Below, in pieces: positions 47,046-61,248 of a DNA stretch of 64,000 nucleotides. Position 1 is the stretch's first letter. Every line of letters begins with the position of its first letter. The notes below the pieces were generated by a model that worked only from the letters and a program-made list of their open reading frames with translations, did not search any database and was not told the DNA's origin. The DNA comes from Spirodela intermedia (taxonomy: Eukaryota; Streptophyta; Magnoliopsida; Alismatales; Araceae): positions 3,344,501-3,408,500 of the forward strand of contig LR746280.1 of assembly GCA_902729315.2 (NCBI GenBank), in the 5' to 3' direction. A program made the position numbers and the translations under genes.

Positions 47046-47973
47046 TGTGCGCAGTGACCGGGCCCTTACTCTCTCGGCTAGGCTGTGTCTATCTGTGGCT
47101 TGGCCTCTCTTCGCCCTCACATGGACGACCCCCGCAGGCTTCTCTTCCCCACAACTGTGCCTTCTCTTCCCCCTCCGTGGTCCCTAAAAATAAATATTCA
47201 GACCATCAGCAGCAAGTCATTTCGAATATACGTAGAATATGGTACATTTTCCCATATAAAAACATCACAATGGCAAACTTAGTGAAGGAAATATCGCCAA
47301 TTATTAAAAATCCGAAAAGGATGAAAGCTTCTTTTTCTCTCTCCATCTATCTAATGACTACATCTAGAGAAGTTGCCTTTTCTCTACAACGTCAAAAAGT
47401 AAAGAATGGTTTATCAACGCTAAAGCTGATACCACATACTAGCAAACTTATCATTAGGCATAATGAATCTAATTAGCACTATTGTGTTAAATAAACTTCT
47501 CCTCTCGAGCAACAGTAACTAGTGAACAACTGTTTTTTTTTTAAAAATACAAAAACTGAGAGGAAACCCGAGCAACAGTAACTAGTGAATGATGAGTACG
47601 GATTGGCACATACGGTCTTCGTCTCGGTCTCCACTTCTCCTCCATCGTCATTTGAGGGGGGTACTGCGCCGCCGTCAGATGAGATGATCTCCTCCTTTCC
47701 GATGACAGAAACACCGAGAAGCGCGACGCCTGGAACCGGATAAGGGCATTCCGCCGGCGGGCACCAAGGCATGCTCTCAGCGTGCGGCGCCGACAATTGT
47801 TGGAGCGGCTGAGGCAGTGAGAAGCTGTTATCGGAGAAGCTCCTCAGATGAAAGCTGGGGTTCTCAATGGCTGTGGAGAAATCGTCAATCAGGTCAAAGC
47901 TTGGATCCAGTCCCATGAGGGTGGCGAGGGTTCTGAAGCTACCGAAGTCCTCCGCAAGCTCTGCCATGGCCAT
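46034..47973 (-). CDS. bHLH transcription factor (BEE/HBI1/CIB-like subfamily)
   Basis: Six exons (minus): 47973-47614, 47183-47070, 46855-46790, 46697-46629, 46552-46454 and 46132-46034. All introns are GT/AG. Every exon except the last ends on a codon border, total 268 residues. Residues 1-120 are an acidic, Ser/Pro-rich activation-type region. The basic region VVHVRAKRGQATDRHSLAER, then VRREKI, has the E-box-contacting residues His153, Glu157 and Arg161. Helix 1 is INEKMRRLQTLVPGC, and helix 2 is TVMLDEIINYVRSLQNQVEF, followed by LSMKL. This arrangement, including the GQATDxHSLAER signature, is typical of the subfamily around BEE1/BEE3, HBI1 and CIBs, which act in brassinosteroid/light growth control. 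It should bind CANNTG as dimer. Ser is replaced by Arg at position 152 (ATDRHS instead of ATDSHS). Introns 2 and 3 carry GA tracts. Confidence 0.93.
46739..46778. repeat. Imperfect (GA)n in bHLH intron 3
   Basis: GAGA repeats interrupted by CGAGCGAGC, in the 92-nt intron between exons 3 and 4. On the transcribed strand it supplies a CT-rich stretch just after the donor. Confidence 0.8.
47003..47041. repeat. (GA)n in bHLH intron 2
   Basis: GCGA units lead into about 14 GA units, close to the exon 2 donor. Confidence 0.85.
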
Positions 47974-50900
47974 ATACTCCAGACGGAAGGAAAAGGAATG
48001 CTTAAATAGTGGATCAAAGGGAATGTCTCTTCTTCTTACTGCTGTATTATTCTTCTTTGTTTAAAGTGCAGAAGACTAGAGTCACTAGGGAGAGACGGCC
48101 TGAATGAGCTACCGAAGAAGCTTCTAGTCAGGGGCATTAAAGGGGAAGGCCTGAAATAGATAATGAAAGGACGTATAAGTTTCTATTAATGGGTCGGCAA
48201 GATAGAAGTGCCTACGTACAATCGTGCCACTGTCCAGTATAACTTCGGACGAGAAGAATATTTGCAACTATTTTCTTCTTCTTTTTCTAAACCAGGTTAC
48301 TGTTTTCATAATAGGATATGTCATATTGATCACGTCACCGATAATTGAGATTGTGTTACTGTCGTCTCTCACCACAGTAGAGAAATGAAAAGCTTACCAT
48401 TTTAGATCCTTTATGTTACTCAGGGATACTAAAATCCTCTCCTTTTCGTCTTCCTCTCTTATTTCCTGTTTAAGCTGATCGAGGTGAGGCCGGGGACTTT
48501 GGAGGAGCGACCCAGAGACCGCTAGTTAGATATTTTAATAAGGAGGAAGCCCTGTGGAGTGAAGTATGCGCTTCGTGTAATCCACGGAGAAGTTCATGCA
48601 AGGATGAGCCCCCGTTGAGAGAAAGTCTCAAGAAAGGATAGAAATTTCCCGTATCCTCTGATTTTCTTGTGTCGGCCATTTATGCTTCCAGCTTCCTAAT
48701 TTCTGGTCTTGAAGCCTTTCGGAGTGGCCATTTAACCGTCAGTCGCTAGTTCGGCAACAAAAATGATAGAAATTTCCCGTATCCTCTGATGAATTTGGTC
48801 AAACCACATACAGAAACTACACGTGGGTATGGAAAGACGGAGAAGAGGGCAAGGAAAAGATGATCTTATCCTTTCGTCTGATCTCCTTGTGATAAATGAG
48901 GTGAAATTGCGTTTTCCATAAGGAAACATAAGCAGATCTAGAGAAAAGAAAGGGACCAATAAAATGTCGACGGAACGGCAGAAATGGACAAGATCATGTC
49001 AGCTGCTCTCTCCCCCGAGACTCCTTCGGTCTACATTCCAAGTTCTTGGACGGCGGAGGGGGCATGTGCTTGGGCTGCGACCGACCATGTGCTTCGTTAT
49101 GAAACCAGGCTCGCAGTACAGCAGCCGACGAAGCCCAAATATTTATGGCGGCGGCGGAGTCCTCCATGACCTTCTTTCCGGCCTTTAAGAGACTCGGCGC
49201 CCCCACAACTTTTCTTATTCTCAAAATCTTCTGGATTTAGTCTTCATTGACCATTGTCCCCTCTACCACAACGTGAAATGGGCGTACGATGGGTGTTATT
49301 GACCGGATGTCTCTCTAAGAGAATAAAAATATGCAGACGCATTTAAAATGTTTAATGATTAATAATGAAAAACTTTTTATTATGGTTGCCCCACTTTACA
49401 ATTCCATATATTCCACATGTTGAATTGGCGACGTCAAAAGTTGTATAATTACTCATCTTACATTCTAATAATAATTGCCTGGTTGAAAGTTCTGCCGATT
49501 GGTTCCATGAGTGATTGGAAACCTTCCAAATACAGAGGGCTTTTAAAGGTTTATAATTACAATCATGATATTTTATTGCGTATGCCTCGTTAAGATTCTC
49601 ACTTACTAAAGCCTCAGTTAGGTGAGATCGGAGCTTTTAAGTGGTGGTGAGACATTCAAATCTTCCACAATCTATGGACGATAGCTTTTCTGTAATCATT
49701 AAAGACTCGAGACTTGCAAAGTCATACTTTGCTGAGTTGAATATCGGGGAAGACAAATGAACTCAGTTTGTTCGCATAGGTTAGCTTATATCAATGACTT
49801 TGCATACGGTAGCTGGAATGAAGGCTAGTTGGATCGGACTATTCCCATATAACGGAGATAGTGCCCAATTGGTAATCGATCCATATTACAAAGGATGACT
49901 TGATTTCATCATGGGATACTGATGGCTAACTGAAAACCTTTCTGATTAGAAGTTGGCCATCCATATTGAAGATCAATGGAACATCAAGGAAAACTGCAGG
50001 CCTAATTGACTATCTCTCTCCCCTCTTCCTCAAGTTTTTACGGTACAACTGGAATTCTCTAATTCAGCTAGTGAGGACTTCACCTTCACGTCCACATGGA
50101 CGAATCAAACATGACGAAACGACATAAGTTCTTACAAAGGTAGCTAATACTGAAACGACACAACGCACTGACTTAAAATATTATACGCCATGAAGGAAAA
50201 TACTGAATTGGTTCACAGGAACTTCATTCTCAAGCATCTGGATATACATAAAAAGAGGTACAAACATGTTAAAGAAAATCTCTCCGTCAACTATTCTCTT
50301 GATCATGGTATCTTCTATCTGCTCTTGTAATCCAGGTAAATTATATCAACATATTTAGTCTTGAAACAAATGTTTGGGAAACAGTATCCTTCAAAATTTC
50401 CAAATTAAGCCTTTTATGGAGATCATTCATCCGAAATTTATCTACCATCCGCTTGTTAAATGTTAATTTTGTTCTAGGCCAATCTCAAATGTTAGATTCA
50501 TGAATACTAAATCCCCACTCCCTCAATACACTTTAAATTTTTCATAGAATTTTCTAAGGTAAGGTTGTATTAATGAATCAAGGGTTGTAAGATGTTTGAT
50601 ACGTGGAAATATACTCAATATCTACAAAGAACATCCGAGTAGAGTCATCAAGAATTATTTTATGCTCATTATAAATGATAAATACTTTCTTATAAAAGTT
50701 CAGAATGGAGACACTGGAGTTCATTGATGGATTTGTTTCCTCACCCACAGCCAGATATATTGGAATGGAATGTAGTGTTGAAACGTCAAAATAATCTAGG
50801 GTCATACTTTTTCTAAGAAATAAGATACTGATTTTGAGAGATAAAATTTCTATTTTTACGCTATGGAATTATTCAGAGCTTCACTATAAAAGCAAGAACT

Positions 50901-53900
50901 CAGCAAGACCATACCTGTGGTTTTGTCTGATCTGAGGGCTTTAGTACTCATGATTTTTTATTTTTTAACTCAAACATGCTACTGATCTAATAGAATATGT
51001 ATTCACATACCTTAAGATATTTCTCAATATTTTTTGAAGATTTTAACTTAAGTTTGAGTTACTCAGTATTTCTCATGATATTTCCCTGTATTCAAACATG
51101 CTACTGATCTAATAGATATTTCATTTTGATGATTACATTTCTCCATTAAACTTAATATTTTTCTACATTATGACATTGTAAAAGAATGATTATTCCACAT
51201 TATCACATGAATGCGTTTTGAAATTAACTACATAATTTTGTGTCTTTAATGATTGTGTTATGAGATTTGACTGGAAATTTTTATGGCACATGAAAATAGT
51301 TTGGGGTACTCATCATTAGTTTCTTGTACTCATGATTATAGATTTTTTTCTCAATTGTGGATAGAAAGCATTGAACATTCTCACAAAATTTGAATGAACG
51401 TCATTCAATCTGACTCAAACAATCCAGTTTATTTGATAAAAAATCAAAAGAGGAAAAACTTGGGGGAGGCTATTGCAAAATAAAGAAATTTTAAGGCTAA
51501 GATGAAAGAGTAAACAACCATGGAATAACATTTCATAGGTATGGGTTCTTCTATAGTTTTAAACATCACATAAAAAGTATCTCCAGTTCTTTTGCTATCT
51601 GGATCAGTGGAACGCCAAATATTTACAAACAGTTAAAGGGAATAAATTCATATTTTTAGACTTTAAGGATAGAAGAATCAGTTCTCGAGGAACTGCTTCA
51701 CAAGAGAAACTTGCAAATATTTTCATATTATCTTCTGTTGTAATATTATGTAGTTTTCTTTGGGGACAGACTAATAACTTTTTGGTTTTAGTTTCAAACT
51801 ACAAAAAAAAAGATCAGCACAAAAAGAATATTCAGATGGAAGACTGATAGAAAGTTTTTAAGCATTTCTACGGTGTAGTCAAACACAGATTCTCACATGC
51901 GGTTGGTTGATGAGCTGATGCCATACACAATCACATTGGATGAATTCTCACCTACAACTTAAATCCTTTCTGTATTTCATCTTGAATTCTCCATATTCCT
52001 TAGGTTTAGAAGCTAAGAGATCTTGAACCAAGATAAGTGAGAGTCAGTTTGTCTAATTTCCCCTCAAATTCTCCACAGATACTATGTATAATGTCAGTCT
52101 AAACATAATTTTAAGGGCCTAATAAACATCATATAGTGAGCAGATTCTGATTTTCGTAGGAGGTTCCCTTAAGTCTTTTAATGGGTACTCAACACACTAA
52201 AGCTGCTGGTTCTGTGCATAACATTGTAATAATGTTGTAGAATTTTTCAAAAGCTTGCATACTTACTTTGCATGTACTGTTCTGTTGACCTGATGTCACC
52301 TCATAAGATACTACATTTTTATGATTTTTTGCAAAGAAGCATTTCACCCAATACTAAAAAAGTAACTGTCATAAACACATTAAATGTGGACTTGACACCA
52401 AATTGGTGATCTATTTGAAGGCTAGTCCAGCTATGCGATTCTTCAAGAGTACTAAATCAAAGTGAGGATAAGAAGATCTCCTTGACATAGTCCGTTGATA
52501 GTTTTTTACCAGCTCCTACTGAACTATTCCAAGAAATAGAGAAGTTCCACTTTGTGAACATTTGCTTGGCAATCTCATATTTCTTTCACAAACCAAGTTT
52601 CTGTATAACAACAAAAGAGGAATAGTCATGAATCATGATTTGCTGATTTCATAATACTATACTGACCAAAATTCGGTCTAGAGTTTTCTACAGAAGCTCC
52701 ATAAATGTCAATCAGTTAGAGATGTTTAATATCACCAAAGGATCAATGGAATGGATATTGAAAATTATTTTTAGAGGTAGGATTCTCCATAATGTGATCT
52801 TGGGATGGGGTGATTGGTGCTGGGTAGAGGAGAGCACTAGAACAAGGGAATAGACGAAGTAGCTAGGGGTCAGGTGACAGAAATTGTTATGTTCTATGTC
52901 AGCCAAAGTAAGGGTTCGCAATAACTTGGTATTACGCGCTGCACCTGAAATGCCAGTGTTATCTAAAAAATTGATTTATTTTAATGCAGATAATTTTTCC
53001 ATTTTCAGGTCTTCTAAATTGTATGATTTTTTCAAATTTATTTTACACTTTTGTATGAATAGCCTTATTAAAAATTAATATTTAAAGTGAAAAAAAATCA
53101 AAATAGGTTTAACCAGGTCTATTTGTATAAGGTTATCATTAGAAAAATTCTTAAAAAGGAAGATAATCTACTAAGAGCTCACCCCTCAAGGATAAAAGGC
53201 AAGAGTAATTAAAAGAAGTGGACAGTGCTTCCACAAATAGAACCAGGAAGAAAGTGTTTGGCTCTTATGTTGAAATCTTGGCACTTTGGTAACAAACTTC
53301 CCTCTTAAAAATGTTAGTCATTGATTTAGATGTGCTGATGCCTCAGTAAGAAACACAATGAAAACTTTTTTCTTGTTCAATCGAAAATTCTATCCTAGTT
53401 TTTACAAAGTATGAATACGTAAGTACTTTGACAGTCCAACTCCCCAAAAATAAAAGGGACAAAACCTGAAATACCCTTTTTAGTTGTTTAATTAATTTTT
53501 TCCAATTATTTGGTCCCCTCTATATGCAATAAAATTCCCATATTAATTTTTTACTAACTAATGGAATATTTAAATAATCAAGTGGTTTTATCATGTCTTA
53601 ACTAAGCATTCTAAGCACATTGATTTAGTCTTCTAGTACTCCTTGAATTTTTAAGTTATTGAGGATCTACCTTACCTTTCTCTTTAACAAGGCTTGCCAA
53701 CTATAATGAGTTCTTGACCACCTTTTCTAAGATATCTTATAATGGTTTACAAGTAACATGGCTGATTGAATCTTTTTGTTCATTGTAAAGAAAATTCAGC
53801 AAATTTAAAATTTATAAATGCTGGGAAATAAGCTAATTTAGAATAATTTAACTTTTTAGGGGTTTTCTAGGTCAAGAATAATGAAGATAAAAAATGAGTT

Positions 53901-56900
53901 AGTTAAATCTATACTTTCTAATTGATAGATAACTTTTTCAAATTATAATTTTAAAAATTAATAAAATTACTTTAAATGGAAGAAATGGGGGATTTTGACA
54001 TTAGCGAATGTCAACCCACAAAGAACATCCCCAAATTCAAGTTGTCAAAAATATGTCGACTTGTATTTCTAAAAATCGAGCTATTCTTGCTGTATAGGAA
54101 ATAATTAAAGAATGAGATAGCCTAATCTATGGATTTTTAATAGAACAAAGGAAGAAAGAGATGTAAAAGAGGAGGAAATCTCAAAGAGAGAGAAATGATT
54201 GTGTGATTTGCACTTATCATTGTGTTTAAATACCTATTATCTACTAATAATTATAACTAAAACTTAATAAGATATTAGTATAGATGTAAGTCTTAGGTTG
54301 AAGATAGAGAGATTGATTAATTCATTATAAAAAATTAATTTAATTTATATATATAGTGATTTTTAATATTTTATTACTATTTTAAAAAATAATAAAATAG
54401 AAGTGAGAGATGAAAAGAATAAAGAAAGTGGAGGAAGAAAAGAGAGAGAAAAGAGAGAGTTGTCTTGAAAGAGATCTCTCATGAAAGAGAGAGGAAGAGA
54501 AAGAGGGAAATCGAGAGAGAGAGAGAGAGAGAGAAAGAGAAAGAGAGGAAGATCGATCAAGAGAGAGGGAGAGATCGAGAGAGGTAGAGAAATCTCATGA
54601 GAGATAGAGAGAGAGGTCTCACAAAAGAGAGGGAAAAAGAAATATAGAACAAATAATTAGGAGAGAGAAACAATGATCATCTCTTTTTACTATGATTTAG
54701 TTTCAAGCATAACTTGAGTTGATCATATTTATCAAACGAATGTGTGTTCCAAAATTCACACACATAACATGAGATTAGTCATGAATGTCTCCACCTTATT
54801 TTAACACTTCAATGCTCATTAGTTAGCCTTTAATCTCACTAATTTTGTTTTTAAATGAGAAAAATCATTATTATTCATAGAATGTTGAGGACAAAAATAC
54901 TTTGAGATTCAATTACAAAAATCAATATAAAATAATTAAACACAATCTTAACTTGATCTTAGACTAATTTTGAAGGATTCAAAAAAGGAACAAAGATTAT
55001 TCATTAGGATTTGAATCAATTTTGCTCATTTCAATTAGAACATGTATAGAATGAAAATAACTTGTTGTAAAATATAAATAAATGTTGAAACTATATAAAT
55101 AAATACTGAAAATAGGAAATAAATAATTGCTCAAATTTAGTCTCTTTTTGGACAACTAGAGATATCAGTGTGGTGACTTGATTTTGTCTAGACATACCAC
55201 ATCATGTCAATAGTCGTAGAAATATCATTTGGAAGCATTGTGTTACTTGGCAAAAAGATCTGTCAAAAAGAGGGGTCAATCACATTATCACCATCATCTA
55301 AGGAGAGAAGAGAAGAGTTGATCACTTGTTAGATAAAGTGCAGTTTGGAAAGGAAGTAAGAAGTTTGCCGATGATCAATGGCATTGATCATGTAAAAGAA
55401 GGAAATACTAGATGTTGTAATCTCAAATGCTGTTGGGATTTTAAAGATAATTAATAATGTATATTTTATCATATGATAATTAAAATTATCTTTATATCCA
55501 TAGTGCTTATACATATGAGAAATTAAGTTCTCAATATCATGGTGCTTCACTTGTTGCTAGATCAAATGTGTTAGGTCACATGGCATTTTGAGTGATAGAG
55601 GATTAACTCGTCACAAATCATTGCCAACCAAGATTCCAAGTTCTTGGTATCTAACATGTCACTCGCTATCAAATTATCCTTTCTAGTCACATGACCAGTT
55701 GAACGACATAGGATTCACAAAGTGCCAACATAATACTTTATGTTTCAAGTATCATGGCGGTTCACTCGCTAATAGAACTACTTTATTGAGTCACGTAGCT
55801 TGCTTATCACCACTAGATCACATAGCCCTGAACTATTACCCTTAAACAAATGAGAAGGTTTAGTTCCACATCAGAAGTTTTTCAATATTTGTGATGAATA
55901 TATATCAAAGGTGGACTTTGAGTGCAAGATCCTTTCTCTTGAAAAAATAATATATAGGACCATCTTGGGAGAAGGCAATAGGTGGTCTGGCCTTGTGCAC
56001 ATACGTGTCTTGCGCACATGTGTGTGTGACACTCTTCGCTCTATAACCGATTGGCCCTCAAGATGTGGCAAGGGAGTGACGCACATGTGTGTAAAGTGAG
56101 TCCTCTACCACTCAAACCCAGCTTGTGGCTCCCCTAGTTTAAGTCCACCCACTCAAGCTTAGTGCCTCTCTAGGTCAACTATAGAGTGTCGGCTTGTTAG
56201 TGGGTGGTATTTTTTTAATTTATTTTTCTATTTTTAAAATCAAAAATTATGCTATCCTTAAATTTCATAATTCCAAAATTAAAAATATATTTTTGTATTT
56301 ATTCTACAAGTTAACATAAAAAAATAAAATAATCAAACTATTTAAACATAAAAAATCTAGCTTTAACATTGTGCTAGATGGAAGACCCACTAGTAGATAA
56401 TCAAACAATGTGTTTGGGGAACTATTCAAAATCAGATGCAAAAAAACGAAGATTAAAAATCATAAATAAGTTTAGATTTTCTTTAACGAAAGAAAAGATA
56501 ATTTTGTGACAAATAAAGATCACTTCCCCTACCTTTTTTGGATCAAATTCTAGAACATTAGCTGTTCAATTTTTTATTTTTTTTTCAAAGCTGCCATTTC
56601 ATTAATGGGGAGAAGCAAGTGTAAGTGTTTTTTGTTGTCCACATAGGGAGAATGAGGGGGGGGGGTGTGTTCCTCCAAACTTCCTAGGTTAGGATTACTA
56701 ATAGTATATGCCTATGAGCTAATGTTCAACATCACCCACCCCTACATTCTTTACCGAATGGGTCTTGTGGTTTTCCCTCTTACCATCTTATTTTCCTCCT
56801 CATGTCCAAGTGGTGAGGGGCTTGAGAAGTGCCCAGGTGACCTTTCCTTCGTGCCATACTAGTGGTGAGATCTTTGCTTGGTTTGTCCTCCTTTGCCCAT

Positions 56901-57640
56901 TGCTTTCCCATCGAGAGTTAAAAAATCACACCAATTTGTTTTTGTTAGTAGGTGAGGGCCTAGGTGAAGTGGGTAGCTTTTTCCTCATGGGTTTACCTCT
57001 TCTCCTCCTTCTTTTCCTCTATTTTCTTTTTCTTCCTTGAGGCAAAGGGGGGGGAGAGGAATTATCAACTTTTGGCACTTTCACTCCATATGCCTAGACT
57101 TTCCCCTCCTTTTCTTGCATATGGTGGGTCATAGCTCTGTAGGTGGGTAGCCAATCTCCAAAGGACATACCAAAAGCTCACCAACCTATGATGGACATTT
57201 AGGGCTGTTCACTTGTGCCCATCTCCTATGCCCCACATCTAGCATGTCTTGGGAGAATCTAGTGAAGATTGGATAATTAGGATCAACTGCAAGTCCCACC
57301 TCCAAATTCCTACAGAGGTTGGAAGTTAGACACATTAGTAACAAAGTTTGTGGGTAGCAATAAAGATTATCCCATAAGTTCTTCACAAGATCTTCTCAAG
57401 CCCTTATTTAGCTGCTTCTTTGACTTGTAGGGATTTGGGGCCAAAGATTGATTGTGAAGACCATATCACAGATCCTTGCTGGCCTCAGAACTACTTGTTT
57501 CTTCGATTCATAGGGGAAGGGTATAGTATCTCACAACTTAAGGGGTTGAGCTTCCCTCTACCACTCATGATGAGACCCATATTTTTGTTTCTTAGATACT
57601 TATTTCGGATATAGTTAGATAACTATATACCTCAAAGACT
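47974..57640. other. Long gene-free region
   Basis: 47974-49230 is of mixed composition and includes the bHLH promoter. Open frames of 60-76 codons on both strands at 48960-49225 resemble no known family. From 49.2 kb the sequence is AT-rich with stops in all frames. A GA-rich tract lies at 54410-54640. No intact transposon domain could be identified; it is probably old transposon debris. Confidence 0.4.
54410..54640. repeat. GA-rich low-complexity tract
   Basis: Imperfect GAGA/GAAA repeats over about 230 bp, with a pure (GA) run at 54513-54532. No long period found. Confidence 0.8.
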
Positions 57641-57998
57641 AAGAGAAAACTACTTTTACCTACCCATTTGGCACTTATGCATTCAAAGGAATGCCTTTTG
57701 AGCTCTACAATAAATTAGCTACATTCAAACATTGTATGATGTCTATTTTTTCTTATATGATTGGTGACTTTCTAGATATTTTTATGGCTGATTTTTTAGT
57801 ATTTAGAATATCATTTCATCATTGTTTAAATAATTTAACTAAGGTACTTAGGTGCTGCAAGGAGAATAACTTAGTTTTAAGTTGAGAAAAGAGTCATTTC
57901 ATAGTGTAAGTACTCTTATGATACATTGTTAGTGAGAGAGAAATTAAAGTAGATAGAACAAAGATTGATGCAATCATCAATTTTTCTAATGTCTTTAT

Positions 57999-58051
57999 TA
58001 TCATGAGTTAATAATTAATCAATAATATATTTTTAGCCTTAACTCATGATA
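57999..58051 (+). repeat. 53-bp palindromic unit, copy 1
   Basis: It is bounded by the 13-bp inverted repeat TATCATGAGTTAA/TTAACTCATGATA. It sits exactly where the gypsy RT sequence breaks off. Its reverse complement recurs at 61196-61248 with 50 of 53 positions identical. Confidence 0.85.
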
Positions 58052-59890
58052 AATAGACTTATATTTATGTTAAATTATGAAAAATAATTTTTAATTAGTT
58101 AATATGAATTTTTTATAATTTCTATAATCTTATTTTTGAGATAAATAAATACAAATAAAATAAAATAAAAAGATAAAAAATAGAGACCCACCAGCTAACT
58201 TGGCCGATTAGTTGGTTGGAAGCACAGCTAGGTAGAGCCACAAGTAGGGGGTTAAAGTAGCTTAGGACAATCTGATATGGGATACATGTGTGTCACTTTC
58301 CTTCTATGTCACCGGTGGCTAGTCGAGTGTGGGGTAAAGAGTGATTGTACACCCACTAGAAAGGGACACATTGATCATTAAATCTCATATTACTATATAT
58401 CCATCTCAAAACTCGACAAATAATTGATGTGAGATTAAATCGGTGGTCACAACTTCTTGAAAGTTTTCAAAAGTTTTAATACCTAAAATATCTCTTATTT
58501 AAGAGAAAGAGATACCTTTATGATGTCACTTTATAAAAGTATTCATATACTTATTTCATTCTCTTTCATGTAGATAGGTAACTAGCAAGGGTTCAAATCC
58601 TACTAAAGTCAAAACTCAAATTTTTATCTAATTAAATTATAATTTTCCTACAAATTATTGGTAAATAATTATGTCACTATAATCACTCAGTTATCAGTGA
58701 AAATTTCATCAATGTAATTTGCAAACTATCATTACTAAAATTGTCAAAGAATTTTAGATAAAAAGATGATGAATCCATCAAGCAAATTATTCCTAATTGA
58801 TCAACAAATAAGTCATCATCAAGAAAGGGATGATCCATCAAAGATAAGTCATCACCTCTTAAGAGGATACTAAATGCGACGAAGAACCTCCTCTTACTAT
58901 ATGGGCCTAAGGATGAAACTTCCTAAGATGCACCCCACCTCCATCTAGTTTATCTAGTTAGGAGACAACTATCAAAGATCTGCAAAGTTATCATTTTTCC
59001 ACTCTATTAGGTGACATTCTCCCTAGATGATTCATTGACCAACTCTATTGATTTTTAGACTTTATAAGAAGATTTAAAGATTACCCACATCATCTTCATC
59101 TAAAGAGAGCCTTTAAGCTTATAGACATTATATTATAGTCCTCTTGAACACTCAAGGTTCTAACGCATCACCAATACATCACCAACACATCACTACCACG
59201 TCACCATTGTGACACTAGAACTCTATTTTATCATTTTAATTAGTTTAAGCTTCCAACATCTTTTTTTGAACTTTGAAATGAGATCTAATGAATGTCCATG
59301 TCGTTGATGTCCAAGAACTACCATTGAGGCTATGGACATCATTTGAAACATACAAAATTCTAGTGAACATTGTCACAAGGTCAAAACCCTACATTTCTTA
59401 ATTTTAACTTTTTTTTTTAATTTAATGATATTTTATGTGATTTAAAATTTCAAAAATCTTCTTTATTTAATTACTATTTTTTGGATTTTATAGATTTTAA
59501 TTTTATTAATTAAATCATTTGTAATCACTTACATAAGAATCACTAGGTGAAACTCTACTTTTGTCTGATTCATATTCATCAGGATGTTGATGTCATTCTA
59601 ACATCTGCACTCTTATTTGCCTTTTTCATAATTTTTTAAATATATTTTATATTCATCATTAGTCTAAAAATTATAAAAATATATATTCTTTTAAGAAAAT
59701 TCTAAAATATTACTTGATATTATCTTACATCCTTTTGATCGACTTGAATTTTTTTACTATTTTTTAAATCTTTTATAAATTATAATTAGTTTATTTGTTT
59801 TAAAATATTTTTAAAATCTAAAAGTTAATATTTTCTAATTTTATAAATTTAAATTTTCATTATTTATTATGTAATGATTAAATCATGTCA
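58052..59890. other. Insertion splitting the gypsy element
   Basis: AT-rich DNA without recognised proteins. GGGTTCAAATCC near 58588 resembles a pol III B box, so a SINE-like component is possible, but no A box was found. Confidence 0.4.
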
Positions 59891-61195
59891 CTGCCCCTCT
59901 CGCAATCAGTCAAACAAGTTAGAAGATTTCTCAAGCATGTTGGGTTTTATCAAGAATTCAAGATTTCTCTAAAATAACTAGGTCGTTGACATTTTTGTTA
60001 TCTAAAGACAATTCATTTCATTTTGATGGAGCATGTGTTAATTCATTTATGACTTTAAGACAGCCTTAATAAAAGCACCAATAAATCAAATACCAAACTG
60101 GTTCATACCATTTGAAATAATATCTGATGCATCTAATTTTGCAATTATTGTGGTCTTAAGATAGAGAGTAAATACTAAACTTGTGGTTATTTATTATGCT
60201 ATCAGGACTATTATAGATGCATAATTGAGTTATACTACCACTAAAAAAGAATTATTGACAGTGAGGTTTGTATTAGAAAAATTTAGAACAAATATTATTA
60301 GATTAAAAGTGATTATATATTTTGATCATGTAGTGTTGAAATATTTACTTGTTAAAAAGGAAACAAAACTACAGCTTTTAAGATAGACATTATTGTTGGA
60401 GTTTGATATTAAAATTTGTGATAAGAAAATATTTGAAAACATTGTGACTGATCATTTATCTCATATTGTACATAATGAACAATCCACTCTACATTATAAT
60501 TTTCTAAATGAAAAGATTTTATCAGTCCAAACTAAAAATATGCCATGGTTTGCTAACATTGTTAATTACTTAACTGCACATAAAACACATGTAAGATGGA
60601 GAAGAAAGGAGCAAGAGAGATTTGGTGCTAGAGTAAAAAATTAAATTGGAATGATCCTGAACTATTCTACTCAAGTGACAACTAGATCCTACAACATTGT
60701 GTTCTGAATGAAGAACAAAGTACAATCTTAGAATTTAGTCATTCCTTATAATGTAGAGGCCATTTTCAAGTCGAAAGACAATTGCAAAAGTTTTACAAAG
60801 TGGTTTTTTCTGGCCATCTTTATTTAAAGCTGCACATGCATTTAGTCAACATTGCATTAAATGTCAATTAATAGTTAATATCAAAAAGAAATATGCAGTG
60901 CCATTACAATCCATTTTATTAGTGGATTATGAGTTGAAGTGGGTGGAGGTAATGCCCATTCAAACAAATGACAACAAAGTTGTCACAAAATTTGTTCGAA
61001 GCAATATTCTATCGACATTTAGGTGTCCACGTGCTATTATTAGCGATAATGATATACCTTTTACACATACATTTTAAGAACTTTCTGCACAAATATGGAG
61101 TTTAACATAGAATCACCACACTATATCATGCAAAATCAAATGACAAAGTTGAATTAACTAGGCATGAGATTAAATTGATTTTGCAGAAGGTGGCC

Positions 61196-61248
61196 TATCA
61201 TGAGTTAAGGCTAAAACTATATTATTTACTAATTATTAACTCATGATA
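61196..61248 (-). repeat. 53-bp palindromic unit, copy 2 (inverted)
   Basis: Same 13-bp ends as copy 1, in opposite orientation. It sits where the gypsy integrase sequence breaks off. Confidence 0.85.

Larger units (their letters stand above)
57640..61195 (+). mobile_element. Decayed Ty3/gypsy retrotransposon with nested insertion
   Basis: RT fragment at 57660-57990: GMPFELYNKLATFKHCMMS, then DIFMADFLVF, where the catalytic FMDD is FMAD, and VSEREIKVDRTKIDAI. The frame then stops. About 1.9 kb of unrelated AT-rich DNA follows (57992-59890). The polyprotein resumes at SVKQVRRFLKHVGFYQEF (about 59900). RNase H traces follow (AIIVVL-like, YFDHVVLKYLL-like), then FDIKICDKKIFENIVTDHLS and PWFANIVNYLTAHKTH. 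Integrase traces run from WNDPELFY (60648) to RHEIKLILQKV (61190). The domain order RT-RNaseH-IN is gypsy type and resembles Athila/Tat-like polyproteins. Many stops make it inactive. Confidence 0.85.
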